A stretch of DNA of 64,000 nt, taken from an uncultured Collinsella sp. (GTDB lineage: Bacteria > Actinomycetota > Coriobacteriia > Coriobacteriales > Coriobacteriaceae). Within the stretch, counting starts at the first letter, position 1, and each line of letters opens with the position of its first letter. The position numbers were made by a program, and so were the translations under genes. The stretch lies in the NCBI GenBank assembly GCA_900544135.1, contig UQTU01000009.1, forward strand, positions 1-64,000. Reading direction: 5' to 3'. This document shows positions 15,858-25,542 of the stretch, in pieces. The notes under the pieces were generated by a model. It ran no database searches. It was given only the letters and a program-made list of their open reading frames with translations, and was not told the origin of the DNA.

Positions 15858-16136
15858 TTAGAACGGCGCATACTCGTCGTACAGGTCCTCGGCATCGCCG
15901 GAGGCATTGACCTGCTCGACACGGGTAACGCCGGGTACGTGCTCCTTGAGAATACGCTCGATACCCATGGACAGGGTCAGTGCGCTCATAGGGCAGCCGG
16001 CGCAGGCACCCTGAAGCTCAAGCTGGACGACGCCCTCGTCGTCGACGCCCACATACTCCATATCGCCGCCGTCAGCCTGCAGGTTGGGGCGGATCTCCTC
16101 AAGAACCTTCTTAAGCAGCTCTTCGTTAACAGCCAC
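15858..16136 (-). CDS. NifU-like iron-sulfur scaffold domain protein
   Basis: This 92-residue protein is a stand-alone NifU C-terminal (Nfu) domain: EELLKKVLEEIRPNLQADGGDMEYVGVD, then QLELQGACAGCPMSALTLSMGIERIL. The CAGC (CxxC) pair holds a bridging 4Fe-4S cluster between two monomers, for delivery to apo-proteins. The start is GTG at 16136 with AAAGGAG upstream. It stands alone between lgt and the dCMP deaminase gene. Likely clients in this window include the radical SAM enzyme and the activase. Confidence 0.92.
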   Translation of the reverse strand: MAVNEELLKKVLEEIRPNLQADGGDMEYVGVDDEGVVQLELQGACAGCPMSALTLSMGIERILKEHVPGVTRVEQVNASGDAEDLYDEYAPF

Positions 16137-16247
16137 AGGGGCTCCTTTCTCACAATAACGCGGGCGCGCCCGCGGACAGAGCTATGTTACTACAGCCATG
16201 TACCCGCTCACGAGCCGTCCATGCGCGCGGACACGACTTTCACGAGC

Positions 16248-16276
16248 AGTCAATTTGGGACGGGGCTTTTTAGCTG
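16248..16276. repeat. 29-bp inverted repeat, left copy
   Basis: A 29-base sequence starting AGTCAATTTGGGACGGGG and ending TTTTTAGCTG recurs without mismatch, in reverse orientation, at 17818-17846. The two copies bracket the dCMP deaminase and coaX genes. Each contains a T5 run after a G-rich stretch. Confidence 0.9.
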
Positions 16277-16311
16277 CTTTTGCCGACGCCCGGCGCTAGC
16301 ACACGCTGCCG

Positions 16312-16836
16312 CTACTGCCGAGTTTGTTCCCCGGTGCCGATGTGGACATCGACGATAACCTGGCGGTAGCTGATGCCGCAGGAGTCGAGAATGCGGCGAC
16401 TGATGCGGCCGTCGTCGGTGTCGGCGTACTTATTGTCCAGGTAGACAACCTCGCCCACGCCCACCTGCGCCAGGATCTTGGCGCAGTCATGGCACGGGAA
16501 CAGCGTGACGTAGACCGTGGAACCCTCAAGGTCTTTGAGCGAGCCGCGGTAGTTGAGCACGGCGTTGGCCTCGGCATGGACTACGTAGTTATGCTTGTCC
16601 TGCAGTGGGTCGTCGCTCGTGCCCCACGGGAAAAAGTCATCGTTGAGTGCCGAGGGCGTACCGTTGTAGCCCACCGAAAGGATGCGGTGGTTGGTGCTGG
16701 CGATGCACGCGCCCACCTGCGTATTGGGATCCTTGCTGCGACGCTGTGCGGCGATGGCCACGCTCATAAAGAACTCGTCCCAGCTAATAACGTCGCGGCG
16801 CTTGCCCGACGCGGTTTGATGAAGATCGTCCGACAT
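16312..16836 (-). CDS. Deoxycytidylate (dCMP) deaminase
   Basis: This is a zinc-dependent deaminase that converts dCMP to dUMP, supplying thymidylate synthesis. It is 174 residues from the ATG at 16836, chosen because GGAGG lies nine bases upstream; a longer frame to 16872 lacks such a site. The zinc-site motifs are VVHAEANAVLNY (HAE) and TLFPCHDCAKILAQVG (PCxxC). The SKDPNTQVGACI segment near the N-terminus is typical of dCMP deaminases. It is flanked by the 29-bp inverted repeat. The related ComE-type competence deaminase is an alternative name for the same fold. Confidence 0.92.
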   Translation of the reverse strand: MSDDLHQTASGKRRDVISWDEFFMSVAIAAQRRSKDPNTQVGACIASTNHRILSVGYNGTPSALNDDFFPWGTSDDPLQDKHNYVVHAEANAVLNYRGSLKDLEGSTVYVTLFPCHDCAKILAQVGVGEVVYLDNKYADTDDGRISRRILDSCGISYRQVIVDVHIGTGEQTRQ

Positions 16837-16918
16837 GGCAGACACCTCCGAAATCGCAATAGTTTGACACATTGTAGCAGGTGAAAGGTGGAGGCGCTTA
16901 TCCCACCAGCCCCTCGCC

Positions 16919-17770
16919 CTACGCGCGACGAGGCTTTTGGTTGATGCGGTACAGCTCGGCCAGGCCGCGAAGCGTCAACGCGTCATCGACCGTCAGGCTG
17001 TGGCCGACCAACGCCGCGAGCGCCTCGGCATCGTCGCCGGTGATGACGATGGGCACGCTGCCCTCCCCCGCCGTCTTGGTCGCGCGCATCTCGGCAAGCA
17101 CCATGTCGAGCATGCCGTCGATACGGGCCACCTCGCCCAAGACCACGCCCGAGCGCATGGCCTCGCGCGTGTTGCGACCGATCACATGTGTGGGTGCCGA
17201 GGGCTCGACCTGCGGCAGGCGCGCCGCAGCGGCCGAAAGCGAGCGGGCGCCAAGTGCCAGACCCGGCGCGATGACGCCGCCGACAAAGGTTCCGCGCGCA
17301 TCGATGACCTCGATATTGGTCGTAGTGCCCAGGTCGATCACGATGCACGGAGAGCCGTAGACGGCACGGGCCGCCACGGCGTCGGCGATGCGGTCGGGGC
17401 CGATCTCGGCCGGATCGTCGTAGTGCACGGGCATGCCGGTCTTGAGGCCCGGCCCCACGGTGAGCATGCGCCCCGTGCAGGTGCGGGAAAGCGCCGCCTT
17501 CCACGGGCGCTCGAGCGCCGGCACCACGCAACTCAGCACGGCCGCCGCGGGAACGAGTACACCCGGCATGCCCGCATCGATTGCCAGCGCGCCCATGACC
17601 TGCACGAGCCTCATGCGCGCCTCGTCGGCCGTGATGCTCGACGGCGTCGTGATCTCGCACGTCGCAAGCGGGCATTCCTGCGCCGCGGCCGAATCCTCGG
17701 CAAACAGGCCAAAGCGAATGAACGTGTTGCCCACGTCGACCGTCAATATATATGTGCAGCCATTAAGCAT
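16919..17770 (-). CDS. coaX: Type III pantothenate kinase
   Basis: CoaX phosphorylates pantothenate in the first step of coenzyme A synthesis; type III enzymes need a monovalent cation and resist feedback by CoA. With the ATG at 17770 (AAAGGAG upstream) the protein has 283 residues. The ASKHA-fold motifs are ILTVDVGNTFIRFGLF (phosphate 1), EIGPDRIADAVAARAVYG, and CIVIDLGTTTNIEVIDARG (phosphate 2), then GGVIAPGLALGARSLSAAAARLP. The usual motif reads DxGTAxT, and here it is DLGTTTN. The unit sits between the two 29-bp inverted repeats. Confidence 0.93.
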   Translation of the reverse strand: MLNGCTYILTVDVGNTFIRFGLFAEDSAAAQECPLATCEITTPSSITADEARMRLVQVMGALAIDAGMPGVLVPAAAVLSCVVPALERPWKAALSRTCTGRMLTVGPGLKTGMPVHYDDPAEIGPDRIADAVAARAVYGSPCIVIDLGTTTNIEVIDARGTFVGGVIAPGLALGARSLSAAAARLPQVEPSAPTHVIGRNTREAMRSGVVLGEVARIDGMLDMVLAEMRATKTAGEGSVPIVITGDDAEALAALVGHSLTVDDALTLRGLAELYRINQKPRRA

Positions 17771-17817
17771 CGTCGGCACTCCTTTCGTCTGCCCAGCAGT
17801 ATATCGCCTACCCAAAC

Positions 17818-17846
17818 CAGCTAAAAAGCCCCGTCCCAAATTGACT
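17818..17846. repeat. 29-bp inverted repeat, right copy
   Basis: This is the exact reverse complement of 16248-16276 (CAGCTAAAAAGCCCCGTCCC and nine further bases). It lies in the intergenic region between coaX and the OPT transporter gene. The TTGACT at its right end resembles a -35 hexamer, but no well-spaced -10 follows. Confidence 0.9.
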
Positions 17847-17972
17847 ACCTTGCGGCTATACTGATGCGCGGTCGTGCGCGAGCTCACGCGGCGGCCCTTG
17901 GTAACCCGACTTCCCGCGCCGTATCCGTAGCGGCGCTTGCGGGGGAAGCGGATATACGCAAAGGAGTTCTAT

Positions 17973-19676
17973 ATGAGCAATCCCTCGAACCGCACCTCGA
18001 TGCGCGGTCAACTCACGCTGCGCGGCGTCGTCATCGGCGTCCTTGGCTGCGTGATCATCACGGCAAGCTCGGCCTACACCGCCCTCAAGATGGGCGCGCT
18101 CCCCTGGCCGATCATCTTCGCTGCCGTCATCTCGCTGTTCTTCCTCAAACTCATGGGCAACGCCAGCCTCAACGAGGCCAACGTCACCCACACCATCATG
18201 TCCGCGGGCGCCATGGTCGCCGGCGGTCTGGCGTTTACCATCCCGGGCGCCTGGATGCTGGGCTATGCCGACCAGATCAGCTGGCTCGACATGTTTATCG
18301 TGGCACTCGCCGGCACCATCTTGGGCCTGCTGGCCACGGCACTCATCCACCGTCATTTTATCGTGGACGCCGCGCTGGAGTTTCCCACCGGTAACGCCGC
18401 AGCTCAGACCCTGCGCGCTACCGAAGCCGGTGGCAAGACCGGCAAGCAGCTCTTTGGCTCCATGGCCGTCGCCGGTATCTACAGCGTGCTGCGCGATGCC
18501 CTGGGCGTGGTGCCCAGCATGCTGTGCACACTCAACATTCCTGGCGTGACTTTTGCCATCTACAACTCGCCCATGCTGCTCTCCATCGGCTTTTTGGTGG
18601 GCTTTGCCCCTGTGGCCTGCTGGTTTGCCGGTGCCCTGCTGGGCAACTTTGGCATCATCGTCGGCGGCACCGCTGCCGGTCTCTTTGACGTTGTGACTGC
18701 ACAGGGCATCGTCAAGTCCCTGGGTATGGGCCTCATGATGGGCTTTGGTGTCGCCGTCGTCCTTAAGGACATCCTGCCGCAGGTCGCCGGCATCGCCCGC
18801 GGCCTTGCCGCCGACGGCTCCAGCGACACCGACGAGCAGTCGCTCATCTCGGGCTCGCTTAAGCTCGACGCCGGCATCATCGGCCTGGGCACTGCCGCCA
18901 TCGCCGTGATCATCGCCATCGCGCTCGACCTCGGCCCCGTTCCGGCCGTCATCGTCACGCTGTTTACCTTTGTCACCACCATCATGAGCGCACAGAGCTG
19001 CGGCCAGACGGGCATCGACCCCATGGAGATCTTTGGCCTCATCGTCATGCTCATCGTGGCGGCCTTCGCGCAGCTCGCACAGGTCAAGCTGTTCTTTATC
19101 GCCGGCATCGTGGCCGTGGCGTGCGGCCTTGCGGGCGACGTCATGAACGACTTTAAGGCCGGCGCCGTGCTGGGCACCAATCCGCGTGCGCAGTGGATCG
19201 GCCAGGCCATCGGCGGCATCGTGGGCGCCCTGGTCGCCGCAGCCGTCATGGTCGCGCTCGTTACCGCCTATGGTCCGGACGCCTTTGGCCCCGACAAGAG
19301 CTTTGTGGCCGCACAGGCAAGTGTGGTCGCCACCATGGTCTCGGGCATTCCGAGCGTGCCGTGGTTCGCAGGCGGCTTTATCGCCGGCATCGTCATGTAC
19401 TGGCTCGGCATTCCGGCCATGATGATCGGCCTGGGCGTGTACCTGCCGTTCTACATGTCGCTCACGGCTTTCCTGGGCTCCTGCGTTAAGCTCGCCTACG
19501 ACAAGTGGTCCGCCCACCGCGACGCCACCGCTGGTCTTTCGGACGAGGAGAAGGCCGCCAAGGATGCCGCCTTCCAGGAGCAGGGCCTGGTCGTTGCCAG
19601 CGGCCTGCTGGGCGGCGAGTCCATCGTCGGCGTTATCCTGGCGTTTGTCTCCGTGGGCTTAAGCCTGCTGGGCTAA
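17973..19676 (+). CDS. OPT/YSL family oligopeptide transporter
   Basis: This is a polytopic secondary transporter of the OPT superfamily, which moves small peptides or metal chelates with protons. From the ATG at 17973 (AAAGGAGTTCTAT upstream) it is 567 residues, with about 14 helices. Family-like features are the N-terminal LTLRGVVIGVLGCVIITASSAYTALKMGAL, the NEANVTHTIMSAG region, DAALEFPTGNAAAQTLRA, and a late SGIPSVPWFAGGFIAGIVM. A hydrophilic loop lies around SDEEKAAKDAAFQEQG near the C-terminus. The 120-base leader is GC-rich and may fold, but I saw no known riboswitch. A terminator follows. Confidence 0.9.
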   Translation: MSNPSNRTSMRGQLTLRGVVIGVLGCVIITASSAYTALKMGALPWPIIFAAVISLFFLKLMGNASLNEANVTHTIMSAGAMVAGGLAFTIPGAWMLGYADQISWLDMFIVALAGTILGLLATALIHRHFIVDAALEFPTGNAAAQTLRATEAGGKTGKQLFGSMAVAGIYSVLRDALGVVPSMLCTLNIPGVTFAIYNSPMLLSIGFLVGFAPVACWFAGALLGNFGIIVGGTAAGLFDVVTAQGIVKSLGMGLMMGFGVAVVLKDILPQVAGIARGLAADGSSDTDEQSLISGSLKLDAGIIGLGTAAIAVIIAIALDLGPVPAVIVTLFTFVTTIMSAQSCGQTGIDPMEIFGLIVMLIVAAFAQLAQVKLFFIAGIVAVACGLAGDVMNDFKAGAVLGTNPRAQWIGQAIGGIVGALVAAAVMVALVTAYGPDAFGPDKSFVAAQASVVATMVSGIPSVPWFAGGFIAGIVMYWLGIPAMMIGLGVYLPFYMSLTAFLGSCVKLAYDKWSAHRDATAGLSDEEKAAKDAAFQEQGLVVASGLLGGESIVGVILAFVSVGLSLLG

Positions 19677-19717
19677 GCTGAGCAGCTGCTCGACAGCAAC
19701 CATATTGCCTACGATTT

Positions 19718-19758
19718 GCCCGGTCGGTAGCTTTCGCGGCTATCGACCGGGCTTTTTG
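19718..19758 (+). terminator. Intrinsic terminator of the OPT transporter gene
   Basis: GCCCGGTCGGTAGC pairs with GGCTATCGACCGGGC and is followed by TTTTT, 41 bases after the stop codon. Confidence 0.88.
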
Positions 19759-19772
19759 ATACCAACGCAAAG

Positions 19773-19811
19773 AAAGGCCGGCGCACTGCGTTTAACAGCG
19801 CGCCGGCCTTA
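19773..19811 (-). terminator. Intrinsic terminator of the CAP surface protein gene
   Basis: On the minus strand AAGGCCGGCGCGC pairs with GCGCCGGCCTT around a ten- to fifteen-base loop and is followed by TCTTT. It lies 65 bases after the stop at 19877. Confidence 0.82.
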
Positions 19812-19876
19812 TCGTTTGGCTATCGAGACGGTCCCGCTATGAATTGAAGTTCCTTGCAGAGCCGACGCCCGAATCG

Positions 19877-22800
19877 CTACATGTGCTTGCGACGACGATC
19901 GCCCAGCGTCACGCCTGCGGCCACGAGCGTTATGCCGCCGATGACGAAGACCTCACCCGCAAGTGCGGAGTCATCACCGGTCTGGGCGAGCGCGGCAGGC
20001 GCGGCCTGTTTCTTGGCAACGGGGGCCTTTGCAGCAGCCTGCGCAACCTGAGGCTTGGCCTGTGGCTCAGCCTTGGGATGATACTTGTCGTACTCGGCCT
20101 GCGCGGCAGCCAGGGCATCCTTGGCATCGCCAAGCTCGGCAAGCGCGGCGGCATAGGCGTCGTTGGCATCGGACAGCTTGGCATCGGCATCGCTCAGGGC
20201 AGCCTTGAGGCCAGCGGCGGCATCAACGGCGGCCTTATAGCGAGCGTAGGCAGCGTTCAGCTTGACCAGCTTCTCGTTGCCCGTCGTGCCCGCGGCAAGG
20301 GATGCCTTGTGGTCGACAGCCTCAAGATCGGCCTTGAGCGCCTCGTCGTTGGCAAGCTCGGCCTTGGCCTTGACGATCTCGAGGTTCGCATCGACGACGG
20401 CTTCGTTGGCGGACTCGAGCTGCTTCTGGGCATCGGCGACACCGGCGACGGCAGCGTCATAGGCGACCTTGGCGTCGTCGACCGCCTTCTGGGCGCCGGC
20501 GAAGCGCTCGAAGGCCTTGTTTGCGGTGGCCAGCTCGCCCTCGGCGGCCTTGGCCTTCGCCTGTGCGTCGGACAGGACCTGCGTCTTGGCGGCAACTGCC
20601 TGCTTGGCGTCCGAAAGAGCGGTCGCGGCATGCGCGTCTGCGGCCTGAGCCTTGTCAACGCCAGCTTGGACAGCACCGTCGGCCTTCTTGGCCTCGCCTA
20701 GCGTGCCCTGCTTGTTCGCAAGGTCCGTATTGGCGGCATCGCGCTTGGCGGTAAGGTCCTTGACCGAAGCAGTGGCGTTGTCATACGCCTCATTGGCCTG
20801 ATCGGACTTTGCCTTGGCGGCATCGCGGGCGCTGCGAGCCTTCGCCTTGTGAGCGGTGGCCTCGGCTGCCTTCGCCTTGCTGTCAGCAAGCGTGGCGTTT
20901 GCCTTATCGAGAGCTGCCTGGGCAGTAGCGGCCTTGCTCTTGGCGGCATCGAGGTTCTGCTTGAGGGACTCGATGTCGATTCCGCCGAGTGCGTCCTTCG
21001 CGGCGTCGTATGCCGTCTTCGCGGCGGCGGTGCCGGACTTAGCCTTCTCGTACTCACCCTTGGCGGTGTTCATGTTCACATCTGCTGCGGTGAAAGCGTC
21101 CTGGGCGGCATCCTGCCCGTTTACAGCTGCGAAGTAAGCTTCCCTAGTAGTTCCAAAGTTCTTCTGCGCCTCGGCGAGCTTGCCCTGAAGCTCCTTGAGC
21201 TGCGCCTTCTGCGCCTGCGTGCCGCCAGCGTTATAGGCAGAGTCGATGTAGTCGTTCACGAGCTTCTTGAACTCGGAGACAGTGAAATCAGCCTGAGTAT
21301 CATCAGCGCTGTAATCGAATACGGTTACCTCGGAATCGGTGTTCTTACCGCTACCGGTCGCGATACCGATAGCCTTCGTGCCGGCATCGATGATGTTGAG
21401 ATAGTGCCCGCACTCTTTGTAGATGCTGTAGTAGTGCTGGTAGATATAGTATGAATCATATCGATGGCTTCCAAGTGCGTCACCATACTGTTCGACGTAC
21501 TTATCGAATGCCTTTTTCTCCTGGGTGTAGAGACCGGTATATGGCCAGCCAAGCGTATCCTCGGTCTCGCCGCCGGTATATGCGCCGCCTCCGCCAGCAA
21601 GATTTTCGCCGTTGTCGAAGTAACAGTTCGAGTGTCCCCAGATGTTCGATGAATATGATGTATTAAGGGCGGCTGCCGCAGTCATGCGGAGGCTGACGCT
21701 GAGCGCCGACTGACCGTTCGCCTTGCGGAGGTTGTTCTGGGTGTCGAGATATGTCAGGGCGTTGCGCATCTGCTCCAAGGAAAGTGGGTTGGTGTCGCGA
21801 GACATGTCCTGATCGACGTACTGGTCATACCATTCGGCCTTGTCAGCGGCACCGGTCAGCATCGATACGGCTTCCTGGGCGTTCTTTTTCTGCGTGGCTG
21901 TGAACTGGCTGCCGTCGCTAATATAGTTCATGAAGCCGAGTATACCTTGGCTGATGACTTCCTGGTCAACGGTCATGTTGGACTTGAGGTCAGCAATCTG
22001 CTTCTCAAGAGCCTCAACCTGGACATTAGCAGCGTCATAAGCCTTTTCCGCGGCGTTCGAAGCAGCGCAGGCTGCCTCCCACTCGCTGCGCTTCTGCTTG
22101 CGAACTTCGACAAGCTTATCGTACTCCGCCTTCTTGTCGGCCTCGGTCTGCTGGGCCTGCTCGTATGTCGTCTTCGCGGCGTCACGCTTACTGGCCGCGT
22201 CCTTGTACTCCTTGTTTGCCGCATCGTATGCAGACTGGGCAGATGCCACAGCAGCGTTGGCGGCGTTGGCCTTCTCCTGCGCGGCAGCGACGGCAGCCTG
22301 GGCGGCCTGCAGATTTGTCTGTGCGGTGGCGTCGGCATCCGTCGCGGCATTGAGCTCCGCCTGCGCGGTCTTAAGCTCACCAGCAGCAGCTTTCTTGGCG
22401 GCCTCAAGCGCACTCAGGTCAACACCCGTACCCGAGACGGCAGCATCGAGCGCGGCCTGCGCCTGGTTGAACTTCTGCTGGGCGTTATCGCGCGCGGTGG
22501 TTGCGGCTGCGAGAGCAGCGGCAGTCTCCTGCTTCTTGGCCTGGGCAGTCGTCAAAGCCGCCTCGGTATTCTGCTTTTCCTGCTGGGCGCTGGCCTCGCC
22601 AGCCTTGGCCTGGTCCAGATTGGCCTGTGCAGTAGTAACGGCCTTATTGGCGTCATCGAGCTTTGCCTGCGCGTCCTCGACGGCCTTCTTGGCGGCCTCG
22701 TACTCGTCCATACCCATGGCCTCGAGCTTGGCCTGGGCATCATCGAGGGCCTTCTTGGCCTCATCCTGCTTTGCCTTGGCGTCCTTGAGCGCCTGGGTCT

Positions 22801-23331
22801 TATCCTCGACACTCTTGTTGGCCTGTTCGAGCCGATCGTTCAGGTCGCCCAGCTTCTTCTGCTGCTGCTCGGTCTTTTCGACGGCCGCCTTAAGCTCGTC
22901 GATCTTCTCCTGAAGCGCGGCTACCTCGGCCTCGTTCTGCTCGGCGGCGTTATCGGTCACGGCCTGCGAGGCCTGATTCTTTTGCTGCTGCGCCTGCTTT
23001 TGAGACTGGCCCGCCGCGTCGGCCTTCTTCTGAGCCGCATCGTAGGCGGCCTGAGCGTCCTTGAGCTGCTTTGCCGACTCCTCTGCCAGCTGGGCAGCCG
23101 TCTTTACGACCGCTTGGTTACCGGCGGCAACGGTGTTCTCTACAGAACTACCCCCCCCTGAACAGAATCGCCGTTATCTGCCGTCGGTGCGGCGATTGCC
23201 GCCAGCGGCGACATGAGCGGCTGAGCGATGAGGCCCGCCGTCAAAACGGTTGCGACGGCGCGGTTGGCAACGCCCTTGACGTTGACGGCCTTAGCCCGAG
23301 GCTCAAAGTGTTGTGGACTGTAGTTTGCCAT
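19877..23331 (-). CDS. CAP-domain coiled-coil surface protein, interrupted by a G8 frameshift (likely phase variable)
   Basis: Two overlapping frames form one gene. The 5' part starts at the ATG at 23331 (GGGAGAAAGCC upstream) and encodes a signal peptide (VATVLTAGLIAQPLMSPLAAIAAP). It then stops at 23140, just after a run of eight G on the coding strand (C at 23151-23158). The body is open in another frame from that run to 19877. One added G (nine) or two fewer (six) joins them into about 1151 residues. The joined protein has Ala/Lys/Glu-rich coiled coil at about 60-490, a CAP (SCP-like) domain at about 515-660 with GHSNCYFDNGENLAGGGG, more coiled coil to about 1090, then an LPXTG-like LAQTGD, a hydrophobic helix and an RRRKH tail for sortase anchoring. 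As read here it is OFF, unless the run is a sequencing error. The large body alone has only a GTG at 22960, with no signal peptide. Confidence 0.85.
23151..23158. other. Homopolymer of eight C (coding-strand G8), probable phase-variation switch
   Basis: The run lies at codon 58-60 of the surface protein gene, right after the signal peptide. Eight G gives CAG GGG GGG GTA GTT CTG TAG, an immediate stop. Nine or six G restores the frame into the CAP/coiled-coil body. Slipped-strand mispairing at such runs is the classic contingency-locus mechanism. Confidence 0.8.
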
Positions 23332-23396
23332 GGCTTTCTCCCTTTGACACGGATGTATCCATACGGTTCAAAATGTAGGAGCTGATTTTTGAATTC

Positions 23397-23408
23397 TGTT
23401 GCGCAACA
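23397..23408. promoter_or_regulatory. Palindrome TGTTGCGCAACA, copy 2
   Basis: This is the same 12-bp palindrome as at 7184-7195, followed by the same TTG. It is about 70 bases upstream of the surface protein start, the same spacing as copy 1 to its gene. It could be a shared operator; the evidence is only the repeat and its position. Confidence 0.3.
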
Positions 23409-23637
23409 TTGGTCACCGGCGGATTTTTGAAATTCGCGCTCTCGTGCTTCACAATTTCGTCACATATGTAGGAGCTGGCGCATCATATTCTTGCGGGATC
23501 GAATTGAGCCTGTGATTTGCATTTGCTCCCGCGTCATCCGCCCTATCGGATTCCGCATCCAACAGACACCCCGCCCGCCACGGTGTAGAGTTAGGACAAC
23601 GGGCGCGTTGCGCGGCCCGTGCCAGAACGAGGTGAAC

Positions 23638-24777
23638 ATGGAACTCGACAAGCAACAGATCGAACGACTGCGTGAGCGTCATCATCGGCGTCACGGCATC
23701 CGCCCTGCTCATAGCGAAGCCATGGAAAACGTCACCCGCTTCCTCAAGCGCGCATTCAATATTCGCGAGGGTCGCGCGCCCTACCACGTGATCCGCAAGC
23801 GTTTTGTAAACGGGGCGCGTCTGACTGGCTCCCACCTATGCATCCTCATCATCGCCATGCTCATCGCGAGCATCGGCCTCGATATCGATTCGGACATCGC
23901 CATCGTGGGCGCCATGCTCATCTGCCCGCTTATGGGATCGGTCCTTGCCATGGCATATGGCATTGCCACGCTCGACCGCGAGATCACCGTCGAGGCCATT
24001 GCCAGCCTCGCACTGCAGATGGTCTTTTGCCTGGTCACGTCCACGTTGTACTTTAAGCTCTCGCCCCTTGGCACCACCACGGCCGCCATCATCGACAATT
24101 CGACACCGACTGTGTGGGACCTTGCCGTCGCGCTCGCGGGCGGCTTTGCGGGTGGCCTGGGCAACTCGCGCGACCAGGAACCCGCCATGCTCATCGCCGG
24201 CGTGGCCGTGGCGACCGCGCTCATGCCGCCCCTGTGCGCGGCGGGCTATGGCATCGCCATTGCAAGCGGGTCACTGTTTCTCTCGGCGCTTTATGAGTTT
24301 GGCATCAACGTGGTCTTTATCGCACTGGCTGCCGAAGCCGTGCTACTTCTTTTGCGCGTACCGCTCAAGCGCGATCTGAACGGCGACGGTATCGTGACCG
24401 CCGAGGAAAACGCCGAGGTCGACGAGCTATCGCGCAAGGTGCGCCGCCACATCATCGTGGGAACGGTGATCTTTGCCATCCCCTGCATCGTTATGACCGC
24501 GGGTTCCATTGGCTCGGCGCAGGCCGGCGTACAGGACGGCTACGGCGTCACTGAAACCACACGCGAGCTTGCCGCGGTGCTGCCAAGCTTTAAGGATTAC
24601 ACCGTCGCCGTCGAGACCTCGGCTACCGAAGGGGACGAGGAGGGCATCGTCGAACGCGAGATTGTCGCCCATGTGACGACAAGCGAGGCGCTCGGGGCGC
24701 ACGACCGCCGCGTTGCCCGCAAGCTCATCGACCTCAACGTGCCCGAACTCGATCGCATGGAGTTTGATGTGCAGTAA
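23638..24777 (+). CDS. DUF389 family membrane protein
   Basis: This is a DUF389 (TIGR00341-like) membrane protein of 379 residues; function unknown. The conserved region runs IASIGLDIDSDIAIVGAMLICPLMGSV, then WDLAVALAGGFAGGLGNSRDQEPAMLIAGVAVATALMPPLCAAGYGIA, with about six helices. The C-terminal 140 residues are hydrophilic, holding a charged loop (NGDGIVTAEENAEVDEL, EF-hand-like in appearance) and a final alpha/beta region. The start at the ATG at 23638 follows GAGGTGAAC; the frame upstream to 23491 has no ribosome site. Confidence 0.9.
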   Translation: MELDKQQIERLRERHHRRHGIRPAHSEAMENVTRFLKRAFNIREGRAPYHVIRKRFVNGARLTGSHLCILIIAMLIASIGLDIDSDIAIVGAMLICPLMGSVLAMAYGIATLDREITVEAIASLALQMVFCLVTSTLYFKLSPLGTTTAAIIDNSTPTVWDLAVALAGGFAGGLGNSRDQEPAMLIAGVAVATALMPPLCAAGYGIAIASGSLFLSALYEFGINVVFIALAAEAVLLLLRVPLKRDLNGDGIVTAEENAEVDELSRKVRRHIIVGTVIFAIPCIVMTAGSIGSAQAGVQDGYGVTETTRELAAVLPSFKDYTVAVETSATEGDEEGIVEREIVAHVTTSEALGAHDRRVARKLIDLNVPELDRMEFDVQ

Positions 24778-24849
24778 TACGCGACGTGGGATGGATGCGC
24801 GCAGCCGCGAGTCACGACATGGCGCAGACGTGACGCGGGCCACGAGCAA

Positions 24850-24884
24850 ATAGCGGGGCGCGGTCCATGGCCGCGCTCCGCTCG
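24850..24884. terminator. Hairpin between convergent genes
   Basis: AGCGGGGCGCGG at 24852-24863 pairs with CCGCGCTCCGCT at 24871-24882, with one mismatch. It lies between the DUF389 gene and the convergent small membrane protein gene. There is no clear T-run, so function as a terminator is only probable. Confidence 0.4.
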
Positions 24885-24902
24885 CTGATTTATTGCCGTA
24901 AA

Positions 24903-25352
24903 TCAACTTTCCACATCGACATCGCCGGACTCCACCATAAACGCCGGATAAGTGCTCACCAGATTAAAGCGGGTCACCTTGGTATCTCTAAATAGGTAGA
25001 GCCAACCCTGATCGCGTCGACGCGAAATATACGCCACGTGGACCGTACCGAATTCTTCACCGTTTTCCTTCTTTAATATCAGGATGTTGGGGTCATCCGT
25101 ACGCTTAAACTGCCCGTCTGTGCAGATTCCGTCTTGGTCGACCAGCTGCCATCGACAGTTGTCCTCCTCAAGGAAAGCCAGGGTTTCCCGACTCGTTTTG
25201 TCATCCCGATAGTAACCATCAATGGCAAAGCCTTCGGAAACGCATTCCTGCATATAGGATGTTTCTCGATTTATAGCAAACTGCCCTGCAGCGCCCAGGA
25301 GCACAGCCAAGCAAACCACTGCGAGGGCTATCGAGATAGTACGGCGACCCAT
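24903..25352 (-). CDS. Hypothetical membrane-anchored protein
   Basis: I do not recognise this 149-residue protein. It has an N-terminal signal anchor (ISIALAVVCLAVLLGAAGQFAI) after MGRRT. An extracytoplasmic domain of about 120 residues follows, with two cysteines (MQECVSEGF, EEDNCRWQL) and a third in QDGICTDGQ. There is no lipobox. Beta-strand-rich segments such as WLYLFRDTKVTRFNLVS suggest a small all-beta fold like those that report glucan or lipid binding, which I cannot confirm. Base composition is less GC-rich than its neighbours, and the next segment holds an arylsulfotransferase remnant, so the region may have been acquired. Confidence 0.6.
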   Translation of the reverse strand: MGRRTISIALAVVCLAVLLGAAGQFAINRETSYMQECVSEGFAIDGYYRDDKTSRETLAFLEEDNCRWQLVDQDGICTDGQFKRTDDPNILILKKENGEEFGTVHVAYISRRRDQGWLYLFRDTKVTRFNLVSTYPAFMVESGDVDVES

Positions 25353-25542
25353 GTTAGCCCAACCGATAGTTGTTTAACGGAGCGCGAAACATACCTGGAA
25401 CCTCCGATATCAGGGGGAACGTCGCCAGCAGGCTGGCGACAACTATATGTTTCTAACATCAAACCATATGGCTACCACTCGCGGAGGGGGCATCGGCGAA
25501 CGGCGTGTTTTCATACTCCATTGGTCAAACCTAAGCGTGGCT

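Noticed and set aside
17864..18394. A frame overlapping the OPT transporter start
   Set aside because: Alternate-frame Arg/His-rich translation of GC-rich DNA; the OPT frame has the ribosome site and family motifs.
24378..24420. EF-hand calcium site in the DUF389 protein (NGDGIVTAEENAEVDEL)
   Set aside because: It looks like half of an EF-hand loop, but a single copy without the flanking helices is not enough to call calcium binding.
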